Below, piece by piece: positions 17,769 to 26,926 of a stretch of 64,000 bases of DNA. Source of the DNA: Actinoplanes sichuanensis (lineage in GTDB: Bacteria > Actinomycetota > Actinomycetes > Mycobacteriales > Micromonosporaceae); NCBI RefSeq assembly GCF_033097365.1, contig NZ_AP028461.1, forward strand, positions 4,278,001 through 4,342,000. Reading direction: 5' to 3'. Position 1 is the stretch's first letter; each line of letters opens with the position of its first letter. The notes beneath the pieces are model-generated. The model was not told where the DNA came from. It worked only from the letters and a program-made list of their open reading frames with translations, and searched no databases. The position numbers were made by a program, and so were the translations under genes.

Positions 17769-18533
17769 GTGACGCCGGGACGGCCGGTGCGGGTGGTCTG
17801 TGTCGGGGACAGCAACACTCGCGGCCAGGCCGCCGTCGACTATGTCGAGTTGCTGCGCCGGCGGTTTCGTTCCCGCCCATTCGAGTTCGTCAATCGTGGC
17901 GTCAACTTCGACCTCGCCGCGAACGTGCTGGCCCGCCTGGACCGGGTGATCGCCGACGAGCCGGACATCGTCACCATCCTGATCGGCACCAACGACGCCA
18001 ACGCCACGCTCAGCGACGAAAACCGCCGGGTCATCACTATGGCCAAGCGGCCGGCCCGGCTGACGATCGACGGTTACCGGGAGGACCTCCTCGGCATCGT
18101 CCAGCGGCTGAAGCAGCACACCCGAGCCCGGATCGGCCTGCTGTCGCTGCCGGCGCTCGGCGAGGAACCGGACTCCCCGGCGAACCGGCGCGCGGCTGAG
18201 TACAGCGCCGTCGTCGAGGAGGTCGCTGCCGCGGCCGGTGCCGCTTACCTGCCGTTGCACGAACGTCAGGTAGCGCACCTCCGCTCCCTTCCCGGGCCGC
18301 CCGGCACCGCCTATCGGTCCGGCTACTTTCTCGCGTCCACCGCCTCCCTCCAGCATTTCCTGCTCCGGCGCAGCCTTGACGCCATCGCCGCTCGCCGGGG
18401 CCTCTCCCTGACCACCGACACGCTCCACCAGAACAGCCGAGGCGCGGGCATGATCGCCGACCTCATTGAAGAGTTCGCCGACCGGACGGCCGGGGAGGTA
18501 CCGCCCGGCGAGGAGTTCAGCGATGCGGAGTAG
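17769..18533 (+). CDS. SGNH/GDSL-type hydrolase
   Basis: 254 residues with the SGNH blocks in order: VRVVCVGDSNTRG near the N-terminus (block I, catalytic Ser), ILIGTNDAN (block III, Asn) and DTLHQNSRGAGMIADLI near the C-terminus (block V, Asp...His). It probably hydrolyses an ester of a lipid or acylated sugar. No signal peptide is seen, so it is likely cytoplasmic. The start is taken as GTG 17769, with AGGAG at 6 nt, which puts block I ten residues from the N-terminus as is usual. A decayed phosphotransferase follows downstream. Confidence 0.85.
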   Translation: MTPGRPVRVVCVGDSNTRGQAAVDYVELLRRRFRSRPFEFVNRGVNFDLAANVLARLDRVIADEPDIVTILIGTNDANATLSDENRRVITMAKRPARLTIDGYREDLLGIVQRLKQHTRARIGLLSLPALGEEPDSPANRRAAEYSAVVEEVAAAAGAAYLPLHERQVAHLRSLPGPPGTAYRSGYFLASTASLQHFLLRRSLDAIAARRGLSLTTDTLHQNSRGAGMIADLIEEFADRTAGEVPPGEEFSDAE

Positions 18534-18579
18534 TCGAGCCGTGATGCACGAGTCCGCCGGCCAGAAGACGTGAAGAGTG

Positions 18580-19007
18580 CGGCTTGCTGCCGCCATTCCT
18601 CGTCACCGGGCTGCGGCGGCACCTCGACACCCATCATCCCCCCGCCACGCAGAGCCGAGATCACCGCTCACGTTCTGGAACTGACTCAGCTAGGACCGCT
18701 GTCCGCGGTGCCCTGCCACCTGGATTTCACCGTCAGAAACCTGATCGCCCAGCCGAATGGCGACCTGGCGATCATCGACTTCGAGCACTCCCGACGCGAC
18801 CCCGCGACACGCGACCTCGTCCGGCTCGCCACCCGCACGTGGCCGCCTCGCCCAGATCTCGAAGAGGCGTTCCTGTATGGGTACGGCCCGCTGAGCGACC
18901 TCGATCGTCAGATCATCGAGCACTCCGCCCACCTCGACGCGTTGACCGCCATCGCGAGGCCGTACATGACTGCGCTGACGCTGGGACAGATGTCTGGCCG
19001 GACATGA
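18580..19007 (+). pseudogene. Aminoglycoside-phosphotransferase-like kinase, C-terminal remnant
   Basis: The frame ending at 19007 encodes CHLDFTVRNLI and GDLAIIDFEHSRRDPATRDLVRLA. These are the catalytic HxDxxxxN and metal-binding DFE motifs of the APH/choline-kinase family, with the C-terminal lobe after them. The expected N-terminal lobe with the ATP-binding Lys is absent. A short piece that belongs just upstream (LLPPFLVTGLRRHLDTHHPP) lies in another frame at ~18584-18650, so there is both truncation and frameshift. Its stop overlaps the start of the HTH gene (ATGA). Confidence 0.7.
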
Positions 19008-19216
19008 CCGAACAGCAGCGGCTGATGGGCGTTAAAGAGATCCAGCAGCGTTTACATCTATCCCGTCAGCGCATCCAGCAGTTGGCCGAGCAACCCGACT
19101 TTCCCGCACCCTGCGACGCGTTGGCTATGGGCCGGGTCTGGCTCGCCCGAGACATCGAGGCCTGGATCAGGATATACCGACCCGAACAAGCCGGCATGAG
19201 GGAGCCCGGACGATAA
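19004..19216 (+). CDS. Small helix-turn-helix protein (AlpA/MerR-like)
   Basis: 70 residues: LMGVKEIQQRLHLSRQRIQQLAEQPDFPAP and then GRVWLARDIEAWIR. This is the winged-helix pattern of AlpA/excisionase-type DNA-binding proteins that are often encoded in short actinomycete accessory genes. ATG 19004 overlaps the preceding stop by 4 bp. It could be an orphan regulator, or the excisionase left from an integrated element; no integrase is nearby. Confidence 0.7.
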   Translation: MTEQQRLMGVKEIQQRLHLSRQRIQQLAEQPDFPAPCDALAMGRVWLARDIEAWIRIYRPEQAGMREPGR

Positions 19217-19275
19217 AGATCGATGGCCATGTGCGCTATTAGGGCCAGCCACTGGCGGTGACCAGCGGTGCCACG

Positions 19276-19932
19276 TCAGGATTGGTGCTGGGCCCACTTT
19301 GTGCACTCCGCGCCGTACTGGTCCGTGCGGTCGACGGCGTTGTCGATGAGGCGGTCGGTGAGCCAGCGTCGTTCGCCGTCGCCGGTCTGCTCGTAATTCA
19401 ACACGTACGATTCGAGGTTCGCGCGGTTGTGGGGAACCTCGGTGACGCCAGCGTCGCGCCAGTGGCCACGATCGGTGCAGAACGTCACCCTGGCCTGGTC
19501 GGTGCCGGTCTTCTCCACGCCCATCGTCTTGACCCAGAGTGGGCCGCTTGACGGCTTTGCATTGTTGGTGACGTCGGCGAACGGCGCCAGGGATTGCTGG
19601 TAGAACCGGTCGGTGAACAGGAACCGGCCGATGGGCACGATCTCGGTCCAATCGGTCGAGCTGCGCTCCCAATACCAGAGAGCAAGGCTGCGCCGGGCGG
19701 CGAGGACTTCCTCGGATTCCGGTTCCTGAGGTTTCTCCCAGTTGATCGGTGCGTTCGCGGGCCCGTCGATCGGCAGTTTCCGGTACGCCTCCTCAAGAGT
19801 CATCGAGGACGCGGTGCTGCCGGGGTCGCTCGATGCGGACACGCCTACGTTGGAGGGTTCGTCGGAGTCGGTACACCCCGCCGTCACCACGACCCCCAAC
19901 AGGGTCAAGACCACCGCAGCACGCCGCTTCAC
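19276..19932 (-). CDS. Putative lipoprotein, last gene of the EspC/WXG-like operon
   Basis: 218 residues. A lipoprotein signal reads KRRAAVVLTLLGVVVTAGC, with the lipobox cysteine at residue 20, followed by a Ser-rich linker and a mixed alpha/beta domain of unknown family (WYWERSS, later VNYEQTGDGERRW-like segments). GTG 19932 overlaps the upstream stop as GTGA. By position after a WXG-like gene and a large effector-sized gene it could be a membrane-anchored partner, chaperone or immunity protein; nothing in the sequence proves any of these. Confidence 0.7.
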   Translation of the reverse strand: MKRRAAVVLTLLGVVVTAGCTDSDEPSNVGVSASSDPGSTASSMTLEEAYRKLPIDGPANAPINWEKPQEPESEEVLAARRSLALWYWERSSTDWTEIVPIGRFLFTDRFYQQSLAPFADVTNNAKPSSGPLWVKTMGVEKTGTDQARVTFCTDRGHWRDAGVTEVPHNRANLESYVLNYEQTGDGERRWLTDRLIDNAVDRTDQYGAECTKWAQHQS

Positions 19933-22370
19933 TTCGACACCTCGCTCTTCCAATCGCCCAGTGTGGTCCGGGTCCACTCGTAGCCGCCCTGGTACGAGTC
20001 TCCGGCATCGACCGCGGCGCTACCCAGCGTGCTCTGTCCAAGTCCGCCTTTGTAGGTCTGCCAGTCCTGGTAGTTCTCGTCGGTCCATTCACTGATCGGT
20101 TTCGGGTGGCCGTCCTGGATCAGCCCGGTCGGCAGGCCCTCGAGTTTGCCGCTGTTGTAAAGCGCGACCTCGGTGAGGTCGACGGCGGTGGTGTGGCCGG
20201 CGCCGAGCGTGGTGCCGACGTCGTAGGCGACGCGGCCGGTGTTGTCGATCTTCGCGCCCTTCTCCAGGTCTTCCATGATGTTGCCGGCGAAGCCGTTGAT
20301 CACGTCACTGGCGCCGGGGACCTTCGCGGTCGCCGCTCCGACCACGCCCTCGACCAGCGGGCCGATGACCTTGTACCGGTCCTCGACGCCGTCGTTGTGC
20401 TGTTTGTCGAGGTCGGCGCTGGTCGCGTGCTGCGCCTCGGCGGCCCCGAAGTCGATGGCGCCGAGCACGCTGCCGTAGTTGCGGGAGACGACCTCCATCG
20501 AACGCAGGTTGCCGTTGATGTCGTCGTTCGGGTTCTGCCGGCCGGAGAGGATCTCGTCGTACTTGGCAGCGGCGTACACGGCCTCGGCGTTCGCGACCGT
20601 CTGGTGGGCGCCCTGGTCCTTACCGATGTCCGCCAGGAACCGGGTCAGATCAGTGCGATTGACGTCGAGGGTCTGATCGGTCACCGTCCGACTGTCGGCG
20701 ATGTTGTGATTCACGTCGGCGATGTACGCCGAGACGATGTTGCCCATCGAGTCGCGCAACTCCGGGTGGATCAGATTGTTCTTACGGAACTCGACGGTCT
20801 GGGCGTCCTTGGACGGGTTCTCACCGTTGGCGTAGCCCTTGGCCTGCTCGTCGGCGCTGGTCTCGTAGATGATCGCCTCCACGAGGCGCCGCGCGTCCGG
20901 CCCGGGAGTGTCGGTCGCCGCGCGCTCAAGCGCGATGCCGAACTTGTCCAGCGAACCGTTCTTGTACTCGTCGCCGTTGGCCATCAGTTCGGCGGTCCAG
21001 CCCGGCCCGCCCGGCACGTCCGCGGTGGCGTTCCAGTCCCGATCGGTGAGCAGATAATCCAGCCGCGGCAGCCGACCGCCCTCGGGGCCGTCGCTGCTGA
21101 GGTGGGTGACGCCGGTGAGCAGGTCCCGGGTGGCCTCACCGTTGCGTGACAGGGCATCCATCAGCGGGTTGACCGGGTCGTAGCCGGCCGGTGCCTTGTC
21201 GTCGTCGTGGTCCACGGTCCAGTCGAGGCGGATATTCTCCCCACGGGCCTCGGTCCACAGCGCGCCGTCCTTACCCTGCTGCATCTCGAAGTCGATGATG
21301 TCCCCGCCGACCGTGGACAGGAACCCGGAGTCGAAGCTGTTGTTACGCAACAGCGGGCCGAGCAGCTGATATCCGTACACGTCGTTCACGGCCAGGGCCG
21401 GGCTGTCCGGATCGACGATGTCCATCTTGCTGCGCCCGGCGGCCATCAGGTCGCTGACCCACTGGCTGGACAGCTCGTACTGCCCGGGAATGTAGGTCTC
21501 CCCCCGCAGACCCGTCGTGGTCCCGGTCTCGGCGGTCGCGGTGCTCAGCATCATCCCGAGACCATTTTGAAGATCCTGCACCATGTACGCGGTGTCGCGG
21601 CTGAACAGCATGCCGTCGGCGTCCTTGCCGAGCTGGTCGGTCTGCAAGGTCGCCAGCCTTCCGGACAGCTCCAGCAGCCCCTTGGGGCCGAGACCGTTGA
21701 GCACGTCGTGCGCGAAGGCCGGGTCCTTGCCGTACACCTGCACCAGCGATCGCAACTCGTCGAGTTCCGCAGCCGTCGGATCGTACGCGGGGTCCTTGAT
21801 CTTGTTAGCCAGCTCCTGCGCCCGCGTTATCTTGCTCGGCGGGGTCGTCCCGAAGCCGTTCTGCGGCGACGGCACGTTGCCCTTGATCGTGGCCGCCGTC
21901 GCATCGTCCTGTGATCGCGCGTAATCCACTAACAGTCGCAGATCGTTGAGCAGCGCGCCCGTTTCCCGGCCGGTGCGGTCCAGGTTGCCACCCGTGTACG
22001 CCGACGCGGGTGCGGTGATCGACATGGTCGCCGTGTCGACGGTGTAGCCGGCCTGCCGCGCCGACGCGACGATCTGCTCGGCCTGCGTCCGGTAACCCTG
22101 CATCGCGTACGCGTGCTGATCGAACGCGTCGGCGAGGCGCTTGGCCGGCAGATAGGTGTTGTCCGCCTCGGCCCGCAGCTTCTCGCCCTTCTCCATCGCC
22201 GTAGTGGAGCCGCGGCCCTGCGGCCACGCCCCGTCCAGGTCACGGGTGCACCGGGTCAGGTCCTCCGACGCGTCGTCGATCCCTTGAGCCAGCCGAGACC
22301 AGGATTCGGCCGCGGAATGCCACGGCCCGGCGTCGAAGCCGAGCAGATCCTGCAACGTCAGGCCACTCAT
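19929..22370 (-). CDS. Large (813-residue) ESX/WXG-type partner protein of unknown function
   Basis: The first ~130 residues are helical with a WXG-like hairpin (WHSAAESWSRLAQGIDDASE, then LDGAWPQGRGSTTAMEKGEKL). This is typical of proteins delivered by type VII secretion. The middle and C-terminal parts have no catalytic motif I recognise; they resemble the large uncharacterised actinobacterial proteins annotated as DUF6571-like (weak recollection). The C-terminus is rich in Gly, Asp and Thr. ATG 22370 overlaps the upstream EspC-like stop and the lipoprotein start overlaps its stop, so the three genes form a tight operon. A broken copy of residues ~437-541 lies at 609-925. Confidence 0.75.
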   Translation of the reverse strand: MSGLTLQDLLGFDAGPWHSAAESWSRLAQGIDDASEDLTRCTRDLDGAWPQGRGSTTAMEKGEKLRAEADNTYLPAKRLADAFDQHAYAMQGYRTQAEQIVASARQAGYTVDTATMSITAPASAYTGGNLDRTGRETGALLNDLRLLVDYARSQDDATAATIKGNVPSPQNGFGTTPPSKITRAQELANKIKDPAYDPTAAELDELRSLVQVYGKDPAFAHDVLNGLGPKGLLELSGRLATLQTDQLGKDADGMLFSRDTAYMVQDLQNGLGMMLSTATAETGTTTGLRGETYIPGQYELSSQWVSDLMAAGRSKMDIVDPDSPALAVNDVYGYQLLGPLLRNNSFDSGFLSTVGGDIIDFEMQQGKDGALWTEARGENIRLDWTVDHDDDKAPAGYDPVNPLMDALSRNGEATRDLLTGVTHLSSDGPEGGRLPRLDYLLTDRDWNATADVPGGPGWTAELMANGDEYKNGSLDKFGIALERAATDTPGPDARRLVEAIIYETSADEQAKGYANGENPSKDAQTVEFRKNNLIHPELRDSMGNIVSAYIADVNHNIADSRTVTDQTLDVNRTDLTRFLADIGKDQGAHQTVANAEAVYAAAKYDEILSGRQNPNDDINGNLRSMEVVSRNYGSVLGAIDFGAAEAQHATSADLDKQHNDGVEDRYKVIGPLVEGVVGAATAKVPGASDVINGFAGNIMEDLEKGAKIDNTGRVAYDVGTTLGAGHTTAVDLTEVALYNSGKLEGLPTGLIQDGHPKPISEWTDENYQDWQTYKGGLGQSTLGSAAVDAGDSYQGGYEWTRTTLGDWKSEVSK

Positions 22371-22681
22371 CGTCCCGTCCCCGCCCCGCTGCGCCGCAAA
22401 CCGTCAGCGTTCGCCTGGTCGGTGGCCCGGTAGTCCTGCGCGGCAGTGATCAGACTCGTGCCGTACTCCTCGACGCGGCCACTGAGCCCCTGTAGCGCGA
22501 CCAGCCATACCTGTTGGGCTTCCCGGGCGGCGGTCGCAGCGTCGGAGCCCGGCTGCGCAGCGGGCGACAAACCGGGGCCAGCCGCTCTCACCGTCTCCCG
22601 CAGTGTCGTGGCGAGGTCGGCAACGTTCTTTCCGACACCGCGCAGCACCTCGACATCGACCTCTAGGTTTCCAGGTTGCAC
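22367..22681 (-). CDS. EspC/WXG100-like small secreted protein
   Basis: 104 residues, almost entirely helical: LEVDVEVLRGVGKNVADLATTLRETV, a central break, then REAQQVWLVALQGLSGRVEEYGTSLITAAQDYRATD. This two-helix layout fits the ESX EspC/WXG100-like families, which dimerise with LXG/WXG-headed partners for type VII export. GTG 22681 has GGGGAGGGG at 8 nt. Its stop overlaps the start of the 813-residue gene. It is the first gene of the operon. Confidence 0.75.
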   Translation of the reverse strand: MQPGNLEVDVEVLRGVGKNVADLATTLRETVRAAGPGLSPAAQPGSDAATAAREAQQVWLVALQGLSGRVEEYGTSLITAAQDYRATDQANADGLRRSGAGTGR

Positions 22682-22989
22682 CGGTAATCCCCTCCCCCGA
22701 GGAACCTCACGGCCGCCGGCGCCGTCACGCCCGACTCACCACGGTCCGCGCCAAGCAGTGGAACGATCCAGCACTGCACCCATGCTGCGACCTCGACGAT
22801 CCCCTTGGCACCTGACCACCTTCGATACACGAAGAGGCCAGGGTCTCCGACCTCAACGAACCAGGCAACCCCGCTGTCGGAAGATGGATCTACCGTACGG
22901 GGCCGCCACGAGCCTCGAAGTGGTGAACACCAACGGCAGGTCACAGGTTCAAACTTCTTCCCCCGGTGCGCCGGGTCGCTATCCTTGGC

Positions 22990-23155
22990 CAGGCCTGACC
23001 CTCCGCGAAGCCCCCGCGATAGGTCGAGCATCTTGCGGCAGGCGTCGGCGCGCGCCACGTCACTGATCGCCTGCCTTGCTTCGCTGGTCAACGTGCGCCA
23101 TTCGAGCAGGTCGGTGTCCATCATCTCCGGGTTCAGACGGTAACGATCACCATTG
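22990..23155 (-). pseudogene. Possible remnant of a BTAD-domain regulator
   Basis: The minus strand reads GVVRNGDRYRLNPEMMDTDL, then LTSEARQAISDVARADACRKMLDLSRG. That resembles the junction between the winged-helix and the bacterial transcriptional activator domain of SARP/LysM-BTAD proteins ('GDGYRL.P..VD.DL.....A...A...A...A....LYRG'). No start, P-loop or downstream part is present. The resemblance is short, so this is tentative. Confidence 0.35.
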
Positions 23156-23377
23156 CGGACGACTCCGCGATCCTCGAACGGCTGGGCACAGGCGGAACGA
23201 CAGATGGCGATTCGGGCCCAAACCGCGACCGCCAGGCCGAAATGGCCCTCGCCGCGGTTCCCGCCGCGCCGGGTCATGTCACCCGGCCCAGGGTGCCGCG
23301 GCACTGATCGCCGAGGTCGTCGGCCTGACCGGCGCCGGGAACCCGGCTCGATGAGACATTGCCGGCCGCGGCCGACA

Positions 23378-23401
23378 CCCGGCCTGGGCATCCAGGCCGG
23401 G
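23378..23401. terminator. Strong hairpin downstream of the MmpL gene
   Basis: CCCGGCCTGG-GCAT-CCAGGCCGGG: perfect 10-bp stem with a 4-nt loop, 14 bp beyond the stop of the minus-strand MmpL gene. No T-run follows, as is common in actinomycetes. Confidence 0.65.
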
Positions 23402-23414
23402 CTCGCCGCCGGGA

Positions 23415-25595
23415 TCAGCGCAGCGCGGCGACGACCAGGCTCGCCTCGGGGGCGAGGTCGTCCGTGTCGCCGCCGTCCGAGCTGCGCGGCAGCAGCCGGT
23501 CCAGCCAGGACGGCAGCCACCAGTTGGCCCGGCCCAACAGGGTCATGGTCGCCGGGACCAGCACCATCCGGACCAGCGTGGCGTCGACGAAGATCGCGGT
23601 GGCGAGGCCGAACCCGAACATCTTGGTCGACGGGTCGTTCGCGACGGCGAACGACAGGAACACCGCGACCATGATCAGGGCGGCCGAGGTGATGACCCGG
23701 GCGCTGCTCGCGATGCCTCGTACGATCGCCGTCGCGTTGTCGCCGGTGCGCAGGTACTCCTCGCGGACCCGGGACAGCAGGAAGACCTCGTAGTCCATCG
23801 ACAGTCCGAACAGGATCGCGAACAGGAACATCGGGATGAACGACACGATCGGCACCGTGGATTCCAGTCCGATCAGCGACGCGCCCCACCCCCACTGGAA
23901 CACCGCGACCATCAGGCCGTAGGTCGCGCCGATGCTCAGCAGGTTCAGCAGGACCGCTTTCAGCGGCACCAGAACCGATCGGAAGACCAGCAGCAACAGT
24001 ACGAACGACAGCGCCAGCACCGCGCCGATGAACAGCGGCAGACGCTGGCTGGTCCGCTCCCCCACGTCCGACAGGCTGGCCGCCGCACCGCCGACGTGGG
24101 CTTTCGCCGGTCCCTGACCGACCGCGCCGGGCAGTACGTCGGCGCGCAGGCGGGCGACGGTGTCGGTGGTGGCCTTCTCCTGAGGTCCGGTGGCCGGGAT
24201 GACCACCAGGCTCGCGATGCCGGTGGCCCGGTCGATCTGGGCCGGCATGACCGAGGCGACACCGGGATCCGCGGCGACGGCCGTAGCGAGCCGCTGCACC
24301 ACACCAGGGTCGGCGGCGGCGTCGACCGCGATGACGATCGGCCCGTTCGCCCCCGGTCCGAATCCTTCGGCGACCAGGTCGTACGCGCGGCGCTCGGTGC
24401 GGCTCGTCGGCTGCGCCCCGTCGTCGGGTAGGCCGGCCCGCAGGCTGAACACCGGCAGGGTCGCGAGCACCAGCAGCCCGGCCGCGCCGACCGCGTACAC
24501 AACGGGATGCCTGTTGACGTGCTTGATCCAGCGTTGCCATCCCCCGCCGCCGGCATCGGGTCGGCGGGCGAACCGGTGGACCCGGGTCAGGCGGCGCCCG
24601 GTGACCCCGAGGAAGGCCGGCAGCAGCGTCACCGACGCCACCACCATGATCGCGACCACGAGGGAGACGGCGATGCCGCCCATGGTCATGAACGGCACGT
24701 TCGCGGCCGCCATGCCGAGGATCGACACGACGACGGTCGCTCCGGCGAACAGCACCGGCCGCCCGGCGGTGGCCACCGCCCGTCCGGCTGCCGTGTGCGG
24801 GTCGACGCCGCGGGCCAGGTACTCGCGGTGCCGGGCGAGCACGAACAACGCGTAGTCGATGCCGACCCCGAGCCCGACCATGCTGCCCAGCACCGGTCCG
24901 AAGGTCGGAATCTCGGTCACCGACGCGAGTACGGTCATGAGGCTGACGCCGACGGTCAGCCCGAACAGTGCCATGCCGATCGGCAGTGCCGCGGCGATCA
25001 ACGAACCGAACGCCAGGAACAGGATCGTCGCGGCGGCGAGCAGGCCGACCAGTTCCCCGATGCCGGCGCCGGCGTCGGAGAACGCGAAGAACAGGTCCCC
25101 GCCCATCTCGATGCGCAGCGGCAACTCGCCGCGCATCCGGTCGCCGAGGCCGACCAGAGCATCCAGGTCGGCGCCGGACAACTCGCTCTGCTCGGGGTAC
25201 TGCACCCGGATCACCGCGATCCGCCCGTCCGCGGAGACCAGGCCGCCGGACTCGACGTCGCTGGTCGACAGCACGTGGGGCAGGGCACGTACCTCGGTCT
25301 GCAGACGCAGCAGAGCGGTACGGGCGGTGCCGTCGGCCAGGAAGGTCGCCCCGGCGTCGGTCGGGGTGACGACCACCTGGGCGGTCATCCCCTGTTGCCC
25401 GGTTCCCGCGCGTTCGAGCAGCTCCGCGGCGTAGCCGGAGTCGAGCCCCGGCGCGGTCATCGAGTCGGCGGTCTTGCCGCCGGAGGCGGCCGCGGCGGCG
25501 ACGGCGATCATCGCGGTCAGCAGCCACAGCGCGATCACCCGCCAGGGGCGGCGTGCGGCCCCGGCACCGAGCCGGAAGAGGGTTCGGGAAAGCAT
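23415..25595 (-). CDS. MmpL-family RND transporter
   Basis: 726 residues with the MmpL duplication: a membrane helix at ~15-35, an extracytoplasmic loop, and a five-helix block (ATILFLAFGSLIAAALPIGMA and following). A second loop and a second five-helix block follow (FVLLLLVFRSVLVPLKAVLLNLLSIGA), with the conserved FGLSMDYEVFLLSRVRE motif. Such proteins export lipids or hydrophobic compounds using the proton gradient. ATG 25595 has GGAG at 7 nt; an upstream extension to 25796 has no support. It is divergent from the two-component genes at 25751, so control by that system is likely (inference). Confidence 0.92.
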   Translation of the reverse strand: MLSRTLFRLGAGAARRPWRVIALWLLTAMIAVAAAAASGGKTADSMTAPGLDSGYAAELLERAGTGQQGMTAQVVVTPTDAGATFLADGTARTALLRLQTEVRALPHVLSTSDVESGGLVSADGRIAVIRVQYPEQSELSGADLDALVGLGDRMRGELPLRIEMGGDLFFAFSDAGAGIGELVGLLAAATILFLAFGSLIAAALPIGMALFGLTVGVSLMTVLASVTEIPTFGPVLGSMVGLGVGIDYALFVLARHREYLARGVDPHTAAGRAVATAGRPVLFAGATVVVSILGMAAANVPFMTMGGIAVSLVVAIMVVASVTLLPAFLGVTGRRLTRVHRFARRPDAGGGGWQRWIKHVNRHPVVYAVGAAGLLVLATLPVFSLRAGLPDDGAQPTSRTERRAYDLVAEGFGPGANGPIVIAVDAAADPGVVQRLATAVAADPGVASVMPAQIDRATGIASLVVIPATGPQEKATTDTVARLRADVLPGAVGQGPAKAHVGGAAASLSDVGERTSQRLPLFIGAVLALSFVLLLLVFRSVLVPLKAVLLNLLSIGATYGLMVAVFQWGWGASLIGLESTVPIVSFIPMFLFAILFGLSMDYEVFLLSRVREEYLRTGDNATAIVRGIASSARVITSAALIMVAVFLSFAVANDPSTKMFGFGLATAIFVDATLVRMVLVPATMTLLGRANWWLPSWLDRLLPRSSDGGDTDDLAPEASLVVAALR

Positions 25596-25738
25596 CGGAT
25601 TCTCCAAGTCGTCGGCGTCGATGACGAGAGTCGTCGTGATGCCGTCGCACGGGATCGGCCCGTGAGCCGCCGTTGCGCCGGTCCCGGAACCGAGCAGCGC
25701 ACCGTTCTTTCGGCCGATGTGCGATCCCGGCCGATCCC

Positions 25739-25744
25739 TAGGCT
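25739..25744 (+). promoter_or_regulatory. -10 box of a leaderless histidine-kinase transcript
   Basis: TAGGCT ends 6 nt before GTG 25751, so transcription should begin at or next to the start codon. No clear -35 element is visible, which is common at such promoters. Confidence 0.5.
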
Positions 25745-25750
25745 GAAAAG

Positions 25751-26926
25751 GTGCTGCGAGACGACCTGCGAGCCTTCTGGACCGAACCCCGGCCACCCGA
25801 CGCCCCGGTCCGGGTGTGGCGCGACTGGGTCCTTGTCGTCGCGGTCCTCTCCGGTGTGGTGTCGGAGGCCGTGCTGCGTACCGATGTCGTCTGGCTGCCG
25901 GTGGCCGTGACCGAATCGGTGTGGTTGTGCGTGCTGACCCTGTGGCGGCGGACCCGCCCGCTGGCGGTGGCCGCCGCCGGCTTCGGCTCGATCATCGTGC
26001 TGCAGGTGCTGTCGGTGGTCTTCGCCGCGCCGGAACCGGTCGGGCTGTACTCCGCGCTGGTCGTGCTCATCCTGGTGTACGCGCTGCCGCGCTGGGGGTC
26101 GGGACGCGAGATCGTCTCGGGTGGTGCGCTGATCCTGACGACCTTCGTGCTGTCGGTGCTCACCGATGACATCCCGGTCGCCGATCAGATCGGCGGCTTC
26201 GTGTTCCTGCTCATGCCCGCGGTCGTCGGGGCGTCGGTACGGTTCTGGGACGCCGCCCGCGAACGGCAGGTGGAACGGGCCCGGTCCGTCGAACGCGAGC
26301 GGATCGCCCGGGAGCTGCACGACACGGTCGCCCACCACGTCTCGGCCATGGTGATCCGGGCCCAGGCCGGGCGGGTCGTCGCCGCCACGGATCCGGCCGC
26401 CGCCGTCGTGGCCCTCGAAGGGGTGGAGGAGGAGGGTGCGCGCACGCTGGAGGAGATGCGTGCCATGGTCGCCGCGCTGCGCGACAGCCGCACGACCGGC
26501 GCCGACCTCGCCCCGCAGGCCGGTGTCGCCGACCTCGGCCGCCTGCTGCGCTCGCACGCCGGTCATCTGCGCGTCGACCTGGATCTCGACGGCGAGTTGG
26601 CCTCGCTGTCGCCGGCCGTGGACGCCGCGGTCTACCGGATCGTGCAGGAGTCGGTGACCAACGCGATGCGGCACGCGGTCGAGGCCACCGAGGTGGTGGT
26701 CCGGGTCGTCGGAGAACCCCGGCGGGTACGCGTCACGGTCACCGACGACGGTGCCCGCACCGGCCGTGGCCGCGCCGGATACGGTCTGACCGGGCTGCAC
26801 GAACGGGCCGCCCTGCTCGGCGGGCGGTTACGGGCCGGTCCGGGCACCGACCGTGGTTGGCAGGTCGAGGCCGAGTTACCCAAGGGAAGGACGGACGGCC
26901 GTGTCCATTCGCGTCCTCGTCGCTGA
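25751..26926 (+). CDS. NarL-type sensor histidine kinase
   Basis: 391 residues. Four to five membrane segments (about 25-165) lack an obvious extracytoplasmic sensor. A HisKA_3 dimerisation helix follows, with ERERIARELHDTVAHHVSAM (phospho-His190), then a HATPase domain ending in GLTGLHERAALLGG. This arrangement is typical of actinobacterial membrane-stress kinases. GTG 25751 is probably leaderless. The downstream response regulator overlaps by 26 bp. The divergent MmpL gene is a likely target. Confidence 0.92.
   Translation: MLRDDLRAFWTEPRPPDAPVRVWRDWVLVVAVLSGVVSEAVLRTDVVWLPVAVTESVWLCVLTLWRRTRPLAVAAAGFGSIIVLQVLSVVFAAPEPVGLYSALVVLILVYALPRWGSGREIVSGGALILTTFVLSVLTDDIPVADQIGGFVFLLMPAVVGASVRFWDAARERQVERARSVERERIARELHDTVAHHVSAMVIRAQAGRVVAATDPAAAVVALEGVEEEGARTLEEMRAMVAALRDSRTTGADLAPQAGVADLGRLLRSHAGHLRVDLDLDGELASLSPAVDAAVYRIVQESVTNAMRHAVEATEVVVRVVGEPRRVRVTVTDDGARTGRGRAGYGLTGLHERAALLGGRLRAGPGTDRGWQVEAELPKGRTDGRVHSRPRR

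Larger units (their letters stand above)
22682..23414. other. Intergenic region between the EspC-like operon and the MmpL gene
   Basis: About 730 bp without an intact gene. It contains a probable BTAD-domain remnant (22990-23155, minus) and a strong hairpin (23378-23401), each listed separately. The promoter of the EspC-like operon must lie just above 22681. Confidence 0.4.

Noticed and set aside
22940..22975. tRNA-like GGTTCAAAC segment
   Set aside because: Looks like a T-loop, but flanking bases do not form the T stem and no acceptor or anticodon arm can be built.
22663..25650. 995-codon minus-strand open frame across the MmpL gene
   Set aside because: Arg/Gly/Pro-rich antisense-frame shadow typical of high-GC DNA; the MmpL protein in the other frame has full family motifs. 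Only its upstream-most end (22990-23155) has a BTAD-like piece.
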